A DNA stretch of 64,000 nt, from contig JAQFVV010006274.1 in assembly GCA_028023455.1 (NCBI GenBank), forward strand, positions 5,392,001 to 5,456,000. Direction: 5' to 3'. A program made the position numbers and the translations under genes. The DNA comes from Epiperipatus broadwayi (taxonomy: Eukaryota > Onychophora > Udeonychophora > Euonychophora > Peripatidae). The notes below the pieces were generated by a model. That model was not told the origin of the DNA. It saw only the letters and a program-made list of their open reading frames with translations, and made no database searches. Shown here one piece after another: positions 46,941 through 58,306 of this stretch (position 1 is the stretch's first letter; every line of letters starts with the position of its first letter).

Positions 46941-49825
46941 TGAACTAGGTGGGAGTAATCGAATAAAAAAAATTAAGAGAGAAGAGAATTATTAAGAAAA
47001 TTGCTCTCTTTAAACTCTTTCCTAAAAAACAACAAATTGTGAAAAGCATTGTTTACTTTTTTTTTTTTAATTCTAAAATATTAACAAAATTATTTATTAT
47101 AAACTTCGATCTACTCCAGCTGCAGTTTAGTAGTGCATCACACACGCCCCTCAGGCAGAGAAGCACAATACCAAAGGTATCTGTAGCCAGGATGAAGTTA
47201 TATAAGCTATAACTTGTGATTACCTTTCCAGGCTATAGATCTTCTCAGCTGCTAAATTCAACCCCTGTCATCGAAGGCCCTTTTTTGTTTTGAAGTAAAC
47301 TTCAGGTACCAGCTAATTACCCAAAATAATTAACATGCGCTGAAAAACGGCTACTAATTCAGTGCCTGATTTATCCCGACTAGATCAATCGAAAATGTAA
47401 TACACCTGGGTCTCGTTTTACGCGATAGATAGGTTCCTCAGAAAACACACAAACGAAATCGCGCAAAAATAGACATAACTTACATTGAAAAGGGGGGGAT
47501 GCAGTCTGTGATTTTTCAAAATTTGCTTAAAAGCACCAACAAAATTACTTTAAAATTCGCGCAAAAAAAAAAAATAAGGAAATAAAATATGACTAATAAA
47601 AAATTTCAAATTTGAAAAAAATTGATACAAGACAAACTTTTTTTAACTATAATATTTAATTTTATTCAAAATAATATATTTTTATGCATAATTTACAGTA
47701 CAGTAATTTACATTTTTTTTATACACATTTTAATTATTATTGCTATTTGCCGAAAAACACGTTCGTTTGTAAACTGGTAACAAATCAAATTTTTCACAAG
47801 AGAAAATACAACTAACGCCAACTTCACACTCATGTTGTATCAATGGTTTTCTGGTGACAACGTAATTAGTAATCAATCTTTGAGACAATGATTTTATTAA
47901 TTGTTTATGAAGCTTGCGATATCTAGACATACAACCATTTAGCTCTCATTGGAATTTAAGAGCACGTTAATGATTAGTGTCATTAATAAGAAAATAATAA
48001 TTGATTATGTTCTTTTTTAAAAAGCAAAAACAGAATGTGATTTAAAATGCAAAATTAACACGCACAATGTTTGAACGAATTTACATTATAATCTTGTAAA
48101 ATTTAATGTGTGTATACATAAAATGTGGAAATCATGATTTTAATTTCATTATTGCATAAAATCTTACTATTATAAAGCACTGAAAATATTGAAATTACTA
48201 AGATGAAAGTCGAATTCCAATAATGTGCTATTACTTTCAATATAACATAAGTGCGCAAAATTTATTATTTAAAGTAATAGCGCATTATCAGAGATCGACT
48301 TCCGGTGAAACATGAATCGCGTTACTTCAAAATCGTGTTAAATAAGTCCGTGTAAGAAGAGACCCAGGTGTATAATAAACTGCTTTAATTGATTCTTTAC
48401 CAAGTGATAATTAGTGGTAGTAGTAAAAGAATTGATCGACAAAATACTAATTTCCAAAATAATTTATTTCAAATATTTTAAATTAACTGGTGAACTAATT
48501 CATACTTTCCCTGAATAAAATAATTATTACATAAAATATACCGGGCACCCATATTATAAATAAACATGAAGCATTAAAATATTATATACAACACACCCAC
48601 ATCCTGTCATATGAGCTGTTGGTTTGTATGATTGGGAAAGTTCTAGGCCTATCTGTTTATTACATTAACCTGCCCATAAATAGTTCTTTTATGCTAGTTA
48701 TAGAGTTCATTTAAGTTGATTCCAGATACCTCAAAGATTGCAATGGCTACAGTAATAACTTAATGACACACTATGAATGGGAATAAGGGAGAAATTAACA
48801 TTACCTATATAGGTTTTCAAGAACACGTTCCTTTGGACAGACTACTGCCGGTTAGAATTTTAGATTTACAGACAAATGTGCTTCCTTGCTGCATTTCAGT
48901 CCGGCAGATAGATGTTCAAGGAGCTCAGGATATTAATTAGAGATCTTCAGGTGTTCTAAGATGGTCAAAGAATGGAGTAGAGCAGTACTTTCAGCTTCTG
49001 ATTAGCAACACATGGTTATCTTGGCGTTCACAAAAATAAGTTACTGGATATTATAGTAGGTATGCGACAAATAACTGCTAAAAGCTCTTGATGAGGTTTT
49101 TCAGGCATATTTATACGTGACCCTCTTATTGTTCTTATCCTTCTAAATCAGTTTTATTAAATTTTAAATTATTAAATTTACTAATTAAATTCCCATTGTC
49201 TCTTAATTCAGATTGCTTCTTAGATTAATCTAACTTTGGATAAGATATAACTTTTTAATTAATCCCATTCCATCTTTGCTTATCAGTCTAGCAATCTTTG
49301 AGTTTGCCTTAACTTTTTATATTACAAACTTTATTTACGTTTTTAATTCAATATTATTCTTTATACGCACACACACATATATTTTTTAATCTATTTAAAA
49401 ATCAACTCTTTCATTTACACACAACTCATTCTGATTTCTGTATGTAATTGAATTTGACATGTGTATTTTCATTCTTTTAAATAAACAAAGAGAGCATTTT
49501 TAATTTTCATGTAAAAGATTTTTTTAATTTTAAACTTTACCTAGTTGTATCTTACCTTCCCCCTTTAATTGTTTTCCTATTTTCCTTTTTTTTTTTTTAA
49601 CTTAGCAAACTTCTATGAATAATGATACCACTTTTTTTTCTTCATTTCGCCCTCCGGAAAACTACGCTACATTTTTACAACAAAAATTAAAATAAACTTT
49701 TTTTAAACTTTTTAATATTGACTTTGGACTTTCTAATACTTGCTATTTTTCTCTTTCCTATTTTTGAATAAAATTTTAATCTTAAAATTTTATTATAAAT
49801 TATGTAATGCTTAATTAGCAGTACA
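46941..49825 (-). repeat. 3' LTR of the 13.3-kb element (contains a nested MITE)
   Basis: Aligns with 58307-60261 over its whole length, apart from the inserted 968-bp element at 47403-48370. Shared landmarks are ATTAAGAGAGAAGAGAA near the start, AGCACAATACCAAAGG, and TTAATTAGCAGTACA at the end. Without the MITE its length (about 1.9 kb) agrees with the 1955-bp sister LTR. Confidence 0.9.
47403..48370. mobile_element. 968-bp TA-target TIR element (pogo/Tigger-like MITE)
   Basis: Starts CACCTGGGTCTC and ends GAGACCCAGGTG, a perfect 12-bp terminal inverted repeat, with TA on both sides. The sister LTR at about 58760-58770 has the uninterrupted site (AAACATAATATAATAAAC), proving insertion. A minus-strand frame (47930-47730) lacks a transposase motif; part of it has a Cys-containing sequence whose equivalent in the partial copy at 9.1 kb reads CTSCHESDFLLVHKRMH, vaguely like a C2H2 zinc finger. 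The start CACCTGGG with TA duplication suggests the Tc1/mariner-pogo group but is not diagnostic. Confidence 0.85.
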
Positions 49826-49842
49826 CCGCTCCCCCAACAAGA
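49826..49842 (-). other. Polypurine tract of the 13.3-kb element
   Basis: On the minus strand the bases just before the 3' LTR read TTGTTGGGGGAGCGG, a purine-rich run directly abutting TGTACTGC of the LTR. This is the expected place and composition for the plus-strand primer. Confidence 0.75.
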
Positions 49843-49859
49843 GTAACATGCGTCAATTT

Positions 49860-51005
49860 GACCATTTTGTCTCTAATGACCCTCTTACTAACTTTGAACT
49901 ATTTACATTAATCATTATTTCCCTCCCCCACTATTACCACCTGTCTGGTGGTTGTTTTTCCTTTTTACTAACCTCAATGACCAGACATTATATGCTCTCT
50001 TTTTTCATCTCCTGCGTTACCACAAACGTGTTATTGCCGCACTTCCATTTGATTACATATGGGCCGTCGTAAATCGGTTGGAAATTTTTTGTATATAAGG
50101 GTTTTTCAGAGTGACTCACAGGATGAACTCTCGCCATGACCTCATCTATTCTGAATATGGCTTTGTCTTCTCCCTACTCCATCTGCCTTAGTTTGCCCTT
50201 TTTTTTTAGCTGGTTGAGTGCTTGCTCAGCATCCTTTCTCTTGTTTATTAGATTCTTCCCCACTGGCATCCTGATCTCAAATGGATATGGAATATTTCTT
50301 CCAAAATGCAGTCGAACAGGTTCCAATCCTGTAGATTTGTTTTTTTGATCAGTTTATCATGTTGACTATTTCTGGTGTTTCTTTCACCCATCAGCAATGA
50401 TCATTTTGTACATAAACACGAAATAAATGCCCCAATTCCCTCATAATCCATTCTCATGGATTAGACTGAGAGTTATGATTTGATGTAAGTATATGTTTTA
50501 TCCCAGGCCTGTTCGTCCATTTCTTCCATTTGCTGGATACAATGGGCATTCCGTGATCCGACAACATTTTGTTCGAAATTTCCTACAGTCTTAAAGTGTC
50601 GTTGTTCCAAGACCCGAATAGTTTGTTTTGCATTAGCTTGCCTTACTGGGGTATGCAGCTACCAACTTAGAAAACATATCATATGCTACAATGATCATTT
50701 TATTGAATGGAGAAAAGGTCCGTAGAAGTCTATCGCTACTAAGCTATTCACATGTTGAGCATATGTATATGTAGGTTGCAGTGGCCCTACTCCCGATGTG
50801 TTAGGAGGCTTGGTTATTGAACATGCGGTGCATTTGCTAATGACATCTACAATACCGGCATACATTGCTGGCCAGTAGAATCAATGACTCAGCAGGTTTC
50901 ATGCACATTTAATTATCTGCCAATGACTCAGCAGGTTTCATGCACATTTAATTATCTGCTTTCTCATAGCGACCGGAAGAATAATGTATATTTTTCCTGC
51001 GGATT
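49860..51005 (-). pseudogene. Gypsy integrase, broken
   Basis: Minus-strand frames give the integrase order. First is the zinc-binding end 'FYWPAMYAGIVDVISKCTAC' (C-x2-C). Next is 'AIDFYGPFSPFNKM' with the first catalytic Asp, then 'MLSDHGMPIVS' with the second Asp. 'ILTSNHNSQSNP' follows, and a C-terminal tail with 'YPFEIRMPVGKN' and 'NFQPIYDGPYVI', the GPF/Y-type module. The region needed for strand transfer is recognisable but stops and frameshifts break it, and a 39-bp tandem duplication (50882-50920 and 50921-50959) disrupts the zinc-binding part. Confidence 0.8.
50882..50959. repeat. 39-bp exact tandem duplication within integrase
   Basis: CAATGACTCAGCAGG through TTAATTATCTGC occurs twice back to back with period 39. 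It is in frame by length (13 codons), but it lies in the zinc-binding region and would distort it. Confidence 0.9.
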
Positions 51006-51074
51006 ATTTGCCATTTTTCTTACAGGCTGATGGCGTAAATACTCTATTATTTGTTTGCAGTCATTGTCTTCTCC

Positions 51075-51700
51075 TTACTGATCCTTTAACCTATGCAAAT
51101 CTTCTATCACATTTCTTTTATATATTTTAGCTGCAGCTATATATGCTCTGTCGCAACTTAAGTGTTGTTCTTTAGTTACTGGATATGAGCTTAGGGGGTC
51201 TGCCACAATATTTTCTTTACCATGACAGTATGCCACTTTGTAATTAAATGCTTGCAGAAACAAGCTCCATTTTATTAACTTGTTTTTACTCAGGAAGCTA
51301 TCACTAAGAAACTCGATACTCTTATGCTCAGTAATTACCCACTACATCAGAGCCTAATAAATAGTGCTAGAATTTCTTAAATGCCCATACAACCGCTAGG
51401 GCTTCTTTCTCAGTTACAGTATAGTTCACTTTCCATCCTTCAATATGAGGCTAATGGAACAAAGGATCCCGTGCTGACTCTTGCTTGTATTTGAAACAGT
51501 GTGGCCCCTAATCCAAACCCGCTACTGTCCTTGTACAAAGAATGGTTTGTGAAATTGGGATATGACAGCTTCACTTTTGTCAAGAATCCTGTCTTCACGC
51601 TTTGGAAACTACACTCATGCAATTTGTTCCATGGCCTCAGTTTCTCCTTTCTTAATAACTGCAGTAATGGATCCATGTCAAGTGAAAAATTTCTATGAAA
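51075..51700 (-). pseudogene. Gypsy RNase H, broken
   Basis: Minus-strand pieces read 'LLRKEKLRPWNKLHECSFQS' (the linker from reverse transcriptase), then 'LYKDSSGFGLGATLFQ'. The latter is the RNase H start, with the first catalytic Asp and the glycine-rich strand as in 'DAS..GiGavL.Q'. The terminal block 'YKVAYCHGKENIVADPLSSY' corresponds to the usual pGk.N.vADaLSR ending. About 200 residues of span are present, interrupted between 51440 and 51263 by stops. Confidence 0.8.
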
Positions 51701-51779
51701 CCAATTATAGAAGTTAGATAACCAAAAAAAAGATTTTATGTTTTTTATTCCAAGGCATGGGAAACTCCTGAATTGCTTG

Positions 51780-52530
51780 GATTTTTTAAGGATTAGGTAA
51801 TGTTTCTCTTTCAGTCATTATATGTCCTAAAAACTTGACCTCGGTAGTCATTATTTTACTCTTATTCAAATTAATTTTGATTCCCTTTTTCTCACACTCA
51901 CCCTGCAACATTTCTAAATGCACAAAATGCTCTTCTATACTTTCCAAAACCACCACGATGTCATCCACATACATTGTAACTAAATTCTTAATATCCTCTG
52001 ATGCCTAATCCAGACATTGGACCAGCCCCACTCCACTATTTTTAAGCCTGAACACAGTATATTTCTGATTCTTTGTGTGAAGTTTAATTTGCCAATAACT
52101 TGCAGTTTAAGTTGAATGTCAAAAATTTTTTTTTTTCTTTGAAAAATCTGAAGGAGCATTAGAATCATGTATTGTTATCTTATTTACCTGCTGGCCATCT
52201 AAACAAATCCAAATTGATCTATCCTCTTTTTACAGTTACAATGGTATTATTAAAGGGAGACAATATGATTTCCCATTTAAGCATTTTGTCTAGCTGTTCT
52301 TCTACTTCATGTCTATATTTATGTCGTATAGGATACGCACGATATGGCTGAACTTTCATGAGCCTGATCCTATGTTCATACCCTTGGATCACCCTGGGAA
52401 TCTCAGAAAATATGCTCTCGGATCTGTTTAGTAGTCTTGTCAATTGGTTCCTTTGATTATTATGTATGAATCTTGATTTATCCATCTTTTTCCCTTCTCT
52501 ATTTCTATTACTGTGCTTTGTGCGCAACCT
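51780..52530 (-). pseudogene. Gypsy reverse transcriptase, broken
   Basis: The minus strand begins with 'PYRAYPIRHKYRHEVEEQLD' followed by 'MLKWEIILSPFNN', the classical N-terminal block (Pvr..P.r..ev...i..ml..giI..S.SP). It continues in another frame and reaches the active-site motif 'MYVDDIVVV' (YVDD) at 51974. 'LNKSKIMTTEVKFLGHIMTE' follows (K of the thumb, then FLGH). The central part is damaged by stops and at least two frameshifts. The YVDD box itself is intact. Confidence 0.85.
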
Positions 52531-52589
52531 TTTGTATTAACTTCATCCTCTTGGTGTTTTATAAATGGAATTATTTGTGTTGTTTATTT

Positions 52590-52945
52590 CTGCCCAATCT
52601 CATTTATAATCCAATACACAGCCTGTTTTGTACCTAAAATCTGAGCCTAATATGACCTTGTGAATCGGAACCTCGAGAATCAACAATACGTTGCTATAAT
52701 CTCCCTCTGCCATGTGCATTTTCACCCATGCCTGCTTGGATGTCAGCTTCGCTCTTTTACCATTTGCCAGCAAAACATATCTTTTACCATTTGCCAGCAA
52801 AACATATACTATTTTTAATGACAATATTTTAATTTCCAGGTCAACATTACTTATTTTATTAAACATTTCCTGCGACTTTACCGATACCTGACTTCCCGAA
52901 TTGAATAACACACTAGTTACAATCCTTTCTATCCTTATTTCTACC
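52590..52945 (-). pseudogene. Gypsy aspartic protease, active-site residue lost
   Basis: The open minus frame 52911-52600 reads 'LFNSGSQVSVKSQEMFNK' at the start, where retroelement proteases have L(I/V)D(T/S)G. The catalytic Asp is Asn here. It ends with 'HKVILGSDFRYKTGCVLDY', the conserved ILG.DFL block. A 9-codon exact duplication (52754-52780 and 52781-52807, encoding VLLANGKRY) sits in the middle. Length of about 100 residues is usual for the family. With the Asp changed it could not cleave. Confidence 0.8.
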
Positions 52946-52989
52946 TTTTTGATAATTCTGAAGTGTCATTATTAGCATGCTCTGTTCAT

Positions 52990-53725
52990 TACATACCAGA
53001 TTTCCTACTTGCATATGATCAATTTCTGCATTTCCATCCTCATCCTGACCTTCCACCACCCCCCTATTTCTTGTCCTGCATCATTAATACTTCAACCATA
53101 TGCTCTACCAATTTGCTTGCCAATCATTATTTGTTCTAATTCCCGGTAAACCATGCCTAACTATTCACATAATCTGTTGCTCCGACGATTGCTCTCAATT
53201 TCGCTACTTGTCTACAAAAAAATGTATCGTAATTTCCCTGGCTGTCATCTATCCTGCTCTACCTGGAGCTCCTCTCCCCAATAATTTGCTAACAGCGACC
53301 ACTTTTATTCATCGAATGTTGCTGGTTTTAAACGTAATGAGTTCCACCAGTCTTGAGCTTCTCCCTGTATATGACTGCAAGCTAGGGCAATTCTTGCTCT
53401 CTCACTTAAGCTATTCAAGATACAATAGCATTTCAGGCTCTCCAGGTGCTCATTTGGATCCTCCCTCTTTGTTTCCTGAAAACGTTTACATTTTTAGCAG
53501 CTGATTTACTGCCTTCATTTTATGTATGTGCGCCCATATATTCTCCTGTTCTCTTTCTAACTTATCTACTCTTTTTATAAATCCTTCTAGCTCTATATCT
53601 TTATCCATTTTTCTGTCTTTATATTTACTTTTTCCTTTTATTTCAAATATTTGTTTATTCAAAACATACCGCTCACTCCAACCCCCCCCCCTAGTCTTAT
53701 CATCTCTACCTGTCCCTAAATGCAT
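52990..53725 (-). pseudogene. Gypsy gag, broken
   Basis: The open minus frame 53725-53486 gives an N-terminal part rich in charged residues and likely coiled coil ('KDIELEGFIKRVDKLEREQE'). After a frame change the capsid-type block 'ARIALACSHIQGEAQDWWN' (about 53400-53341) is clear, with the typical G.A..WW signature. No intact CCHC zinc knuckle was found before the protease. Multiple frameshifts are present. Start at the Met of 53725 is only the first ATG of the open piece. Confidence 0.7.
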
Positions 53726-55094
53726 TTAGCCTTGCTAAACATATATCTGCCGCTGATTATATTATATACGTGACTATTATTATTTACTTTAATTCTTTTT
53801 AATTTTTATAAAAAATTATATTTATTATCATTTATGCAATTCGATTCTTTACAACTAAGGAAATTATTTATTTTCATCATGTATTCTAAAACTATTATTT
53901 TATTTTCAACAACACAATTTTCATTATATATTGTAGCAGAAAATAAAAATAAATTGATAAAAAATGATCCACTATCAACATATACCTATAATCTGCCATT
54001 TGTCATAGTAAGCAAAATTACTGTAATGATGAAAAAGGCTGCTATTTTTATAACTGATTACAATCTATATAGATGAGTGATAAAATGATAGTTGCTATAA
54101 TTCAATAACTAAACACTAAACATGATATATGCTATGCTCTAACGGTTCATCATTTGTAACCGAGTAAATCAAATGAGAAATGAATTTACTGTGTTAGCTA
54201 GAATACAATTTATATTTAAATAAGGATGACGCTAACATATAAATTAGAACATATGCATATCATGCTCTATTTGGATGTCTATTTTTTTTTAATTAATTAA
54301 AAATGACATTATAGCCCGTTTGCAACTATCCTAAACATTAACTCTGTTACACTAATAATGAAATAAATAAATTATCTCATTTCTCCATATAAAATAACAA
54401 CAATGAAAATTAAAACTATTATCATTAAAGATTTAGAATATTTAGATATTGGGGAAGTCATTTGAACAATAAAACATACTGGCCATTGTCATCAAATAAA
54501 ATAATATTAAATATAGCATCTGAATAAAATTACCCACTGTGAGATCCCTGGAGTGCATTTCGCTTATCTCCAATACTAGGTTCTTTTAACAAAGAATCCT
54601 TCCTATTCTTCTTTCCAAATATATAAGACCATTCATGGTCATATGCACACACTGGTGCTATTCATGACAACTTATAAAACATATTATATAAAGTTAATAA
54701 GTTGGAAAAGGGATGGGATCACTTCTATTCAGTTTAGCTAAGTCCATGTGTTTTCCCACGAGCGCCACTAGATTGTTTTAAATCTAGATAAATATCTGTT
54801 TAGAGTGTACTGAGTTCAAACTCATTCCTGTACATTTTTATCACACATGACTTGGATGACTAATGAAAAAAAAATGACACTCATATTTTATCTATATCAA
54901 TAAAATTACAAGATCCCAATATTACCAAAATTTATGTTATCAAGACTCTTATAGACATTGCTAGCTCATTTTACGTATATTGATGAACAGACAAGTATAA
55001 TCCTATTAATGGCTTCTAAACAAGCATCGTGAAGACCATTACTGATATGGATGGCCATTTAACTAGATTATTTAACTTAATTATTTATTACAAT

Positions 55095-55172
55095 TTAAAG
55101 ATAATGATGATGATAATAATAATGATGATGGTAATAATATAACAATAATAATAATAATAATAGTGATGATGA
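55095..55172. repeat. GAT/AAT trinucleotide microsatellite
   Basis: Imperfect runs of GAT and AAT triplets with CATAG-type interruptions; (AAT) predominates at 55148-55162. Confidence 0.8.
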
Positions 55173-56689
55173 TACCAGCCATAGCTTATTAATAAACTCA
55201 CAACAATAAATTTATCTTTATAAACTCATAAGCACTTTTTAAAATCATTCCTTGTCCAAATGGGATTTAATATTACATTCACTAGCATTTAGAAGTTTAT
55301 GGTTGTTTACTAAAATACTTTTATAGTTAAAACTAGGATTTAATAATACTAGTGATGATGAGTGATCCTCACGAATCTCTATGCATGATATTCAACTTTC
55401 TACAAACCCTTATTTACTAAATATATTCATTATGTTAAACATTAGATTTAATGACTATAATTTATTTAATCAATGATGATGGCGATCATAACTCCTGTAT
55501 AGTATTATTTGAAACAGTGTTTTAATCAATAATATATCCATCTTTGATGAAGATGATCAAAACTCATGGACACAACATAATTTTAGCTTTCTATTGTTGA
55601 ACTATAATTATTAAAATTTGGTTATTATCAAGCATAATCCTTAAATACCTAAATGTAAATCAACATTCTAGTTTACTCAACATTTTGCAAGCGCTTTCTT
55701 AATATTTGCGAATGCTGATGTTTCTTAATATCTGTGAGCGATGATGACGATGATCATTTAAAACAATAGAATTAAGAAAAATACTACAATATTTTTAATA
55801 AGAACTCGGAAACCAATTAAGATATATAATTATATTTTATTAATACTATTCTTCTTTCCTTCTTTAAAATCAAATTTACTAATTAGATAAATGGCTTATT
55901 ATTACATTAATTCAATATAGAACTAATACAAAATTTTATATACAAGTTCGTCATTTGGGATAATTTTAAAATAAGCTGGCTTAAAATGACATTTAAAAAA
56001 ATATATTTCATGGAATGCTTACTTAAGACTTTCCTAACTTATTATATCATAAAAATAAATTTCATATGTAACTTGTGTTTTATTTCACTTCCATTCATAT
56101 GTAAGCCTTGCTTTATAATTTCTCATATTTAAACTAATTATGTATAACCTAATCTTTTTACGTGTTTGTATAAGCAGTTACACATGCACACATTCGGTAA
56201 TGATAACATATATGTTTAAAATGTATACCCCTATATTAGAGATTAATACATAAATTACATACATAAAAATATTCTTGCAACCTTTTAGCAAAAGAAAATA
56301 AATACATTATATCAATTTTAATATGCAACAAGATAAAAAAAACAAACATTATAAATGCATATATTTATAGGTTGCTCATTATCATAACAAATGAAGAACA
56401 ATAAAAAAAACATTTCAATATTACAATATATAATATAAAAAAATAATAAAATAAAATAAAAAAATAATGAAAATTTAAGTTTAAAGATTTAAACTGTGTG
56501 TTATGTTATGTGATATTGAGAATAACTATCGATAAACAAGCCTTTAATGTTTCTGTATCAAAGAAAAATTGCCTTGACCAATAAATTAAGGTTTACTTTT
56601 AATAAGCAATAATAAAAGATCTGTTAAGGAAAGTTCATAGTTACCCGTTTACTTTCACTTTTTATAAATGTCCCGAGTTTGAATTTTCA

Positions 56690-56945
56690 GACTGCTTGTC
56701 TTTGCTCCATTTAAAAAAAAAAAATTCTTGCAGATACTTTTAAGATAAACATTAATCAATTGACCTGCTTATTTCTTCAATTTTAAAATGATTTATTGTT
56801 GATACTTTTGATAATGCTGAATTCATTGATTGGCTTGCTTCTACCATTTCAAAAGGAGTTATTTCAAATACTTTTAGATAAGTATGAACTGGTGGATTTG
56901 CTTGTCTCTCCCATTTTAAAAGAAAAATCGTTGTAGACACTTTAG
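56690..56945 (-). repeat. Four diverged ~22-codon tandem repeats in one minus frame
   Basis: The DNA shows four imperfect copies of a 66-70-bp unit, each with a GCTT...CCATTTTAAAA-like part. On the minus strand the open frame 56940-56752 reads through three of them in register. Each starts K-[VY] and has the pattern 'VSTINHFKIEEISRSI': 'VSTTIFLLKWERQANP', 'VFEITPFEMVEASQS' and 'VSTINHFKIEEISRS'. The fourth, 'YLQEFFFFKWSKDKQ', follows after two stops in the same frame. Repeat length stays a multiple of three, which suggests a former coding array. Confidence 0.6.
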
Positions 56946-57419
56946 ATGACAGAGGAAAACCTTAACAAATATTTGGTTCATAGCTTCAAACTTGGCTACA
57001 TATGTGGCTTTTATTCATCTTTTTTTTCTTCTTGGCTTAAGATAATAATGAGATGACATTTTTGGCTGGTTTTAAATTTGTCCATTCTTTTGGTTACTAT
57101 GGACCGGTATATGGGTCCACAGTAAACCAGTGACTTAACCCATTCTGTATTAATCCAGGAAGCAGAAACAATGGTTTTAGCAATGCAAATTCATTGTATT
57201 ATACACAGCAAAATATATTAATATCATTTCATAGAATTGTTAATAACTTCTTCCAATAAATTCAACTTTGTTCCATTTCTTTGTTTTTAATATTGCTGGG
57301 AATTACTTATATATATGCACATCTCCGTCTATACTGACTTTAAAACAAGGGGTCATTTTTTTTCTTCCTCAATTTTTTTAAAGAGTGAAAAAAAAATCAA
57401 AACGCTCACTCTCTTTTCA

Positions 57420-57545
57420 TAATATTAAAAAAAAAACTGATAGCTACATCTCCTTTTCCCAACATTAAAAAAAGCTGACTGATCGCTACATCTCTGTTTA
57501 ATAATAAGGAAAAAACTGCCCGATCTTAGTAATATTAATGACTGA
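57420..57545. repeat. Short tandem array, unit about 45 bp
   Basis: Three diverged units: an A run, then CTGATAGCTACATCTCC, CTGATCGCTACATCTCTG, and a third ending CCCGATCTTAG. Function unknown; it lies in the leader of the 13.3-kb element. Confidence 0.55.
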
Positions 57546-58306
57546 CTTTCTTTTAAAACTACATATTGTTAAATCACTCTCCTCCAAACAAAAATTGAAC
57601 TGACCTCTAAATATTGTTTCATTCATTTTTTATTGTGAATTTCAATCAAAGAAAATGACCACCTGCAAATCTCTATCTTGAAATAAAAATCAAAGTTTCA
57701 CAAGTTGATGTTCTATCGTGATTTTACAAGAAAATTAATAATCACGTTTTATTACATCAAAGCACCCCTTTTATAAAAATAATCTTAGACACAGATAACA
57801 AACAATAAAGCTGGCAATCTATAGTCATTAGAAATAGGTGTAAAAGTGTTTTGGTGTTTATACAGACGTTCTTATTCTTTCACACTCTTTTGCACGTGCA
57901 CATTTCTTTTTATCTCCTAATCTACTAATCTGATCACCTTATTTTACACCTTCTTTCTGATCTGCTTTATTTTAACAAAAAAATTAATGTTAAATAAGTT
58001 AACACATTATTTAAAAAGAAAATATAATAAATCAATATTAAATATTATTACCTTCTCTCTATATACAACTGCTTATTCATTAACTATTTACATACACACA
58101 TAAATCTATATATATAAAAGAAAAATTTTTTTTAAAATTAAATAATATATCCATGTATTTGAAATGAGTCATATACATGCAATATATATATATTTTTTTC
58201 AACTTTGGAAGACATTTATTTCTCTTTACTTAAAACCCCCTTTAATCTCTTTCACTCTATATTCATTTTAAAAAAAAATTGTTTCGGTCCATTATTAAAA
58301 GCCAAA

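Larger units (their letters stand above)
53730..58306 (-). other. 4.6-kb leader between 5' LTR and gag
   Basis: Mostly non-coding and C-over-G skewed on the + strand. It contains a GAT/AAT-rich microsatellite tract (about 55100-55170) with related GATGATG phrases down to 55760. It also holds a repeat array at 56690-56945 with in-frame repeats and a second short array at 57420-57545. The bases next to the 5' LTR, on the minus strand TTTGGCTTTTAATAATGG, would hold the primer-binding site, but they do not clearly match a tRNA end. Such length is unusual for a Gypsy leader and may include a lost extra gene or a further nested insertion. Confidence 0.6.

Noticed and set aside
53100-53504. 134-codon + strand frame opposite gag
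   Set aside because: It is the antisense shadow of gag, which reads clearly on the minus strand.
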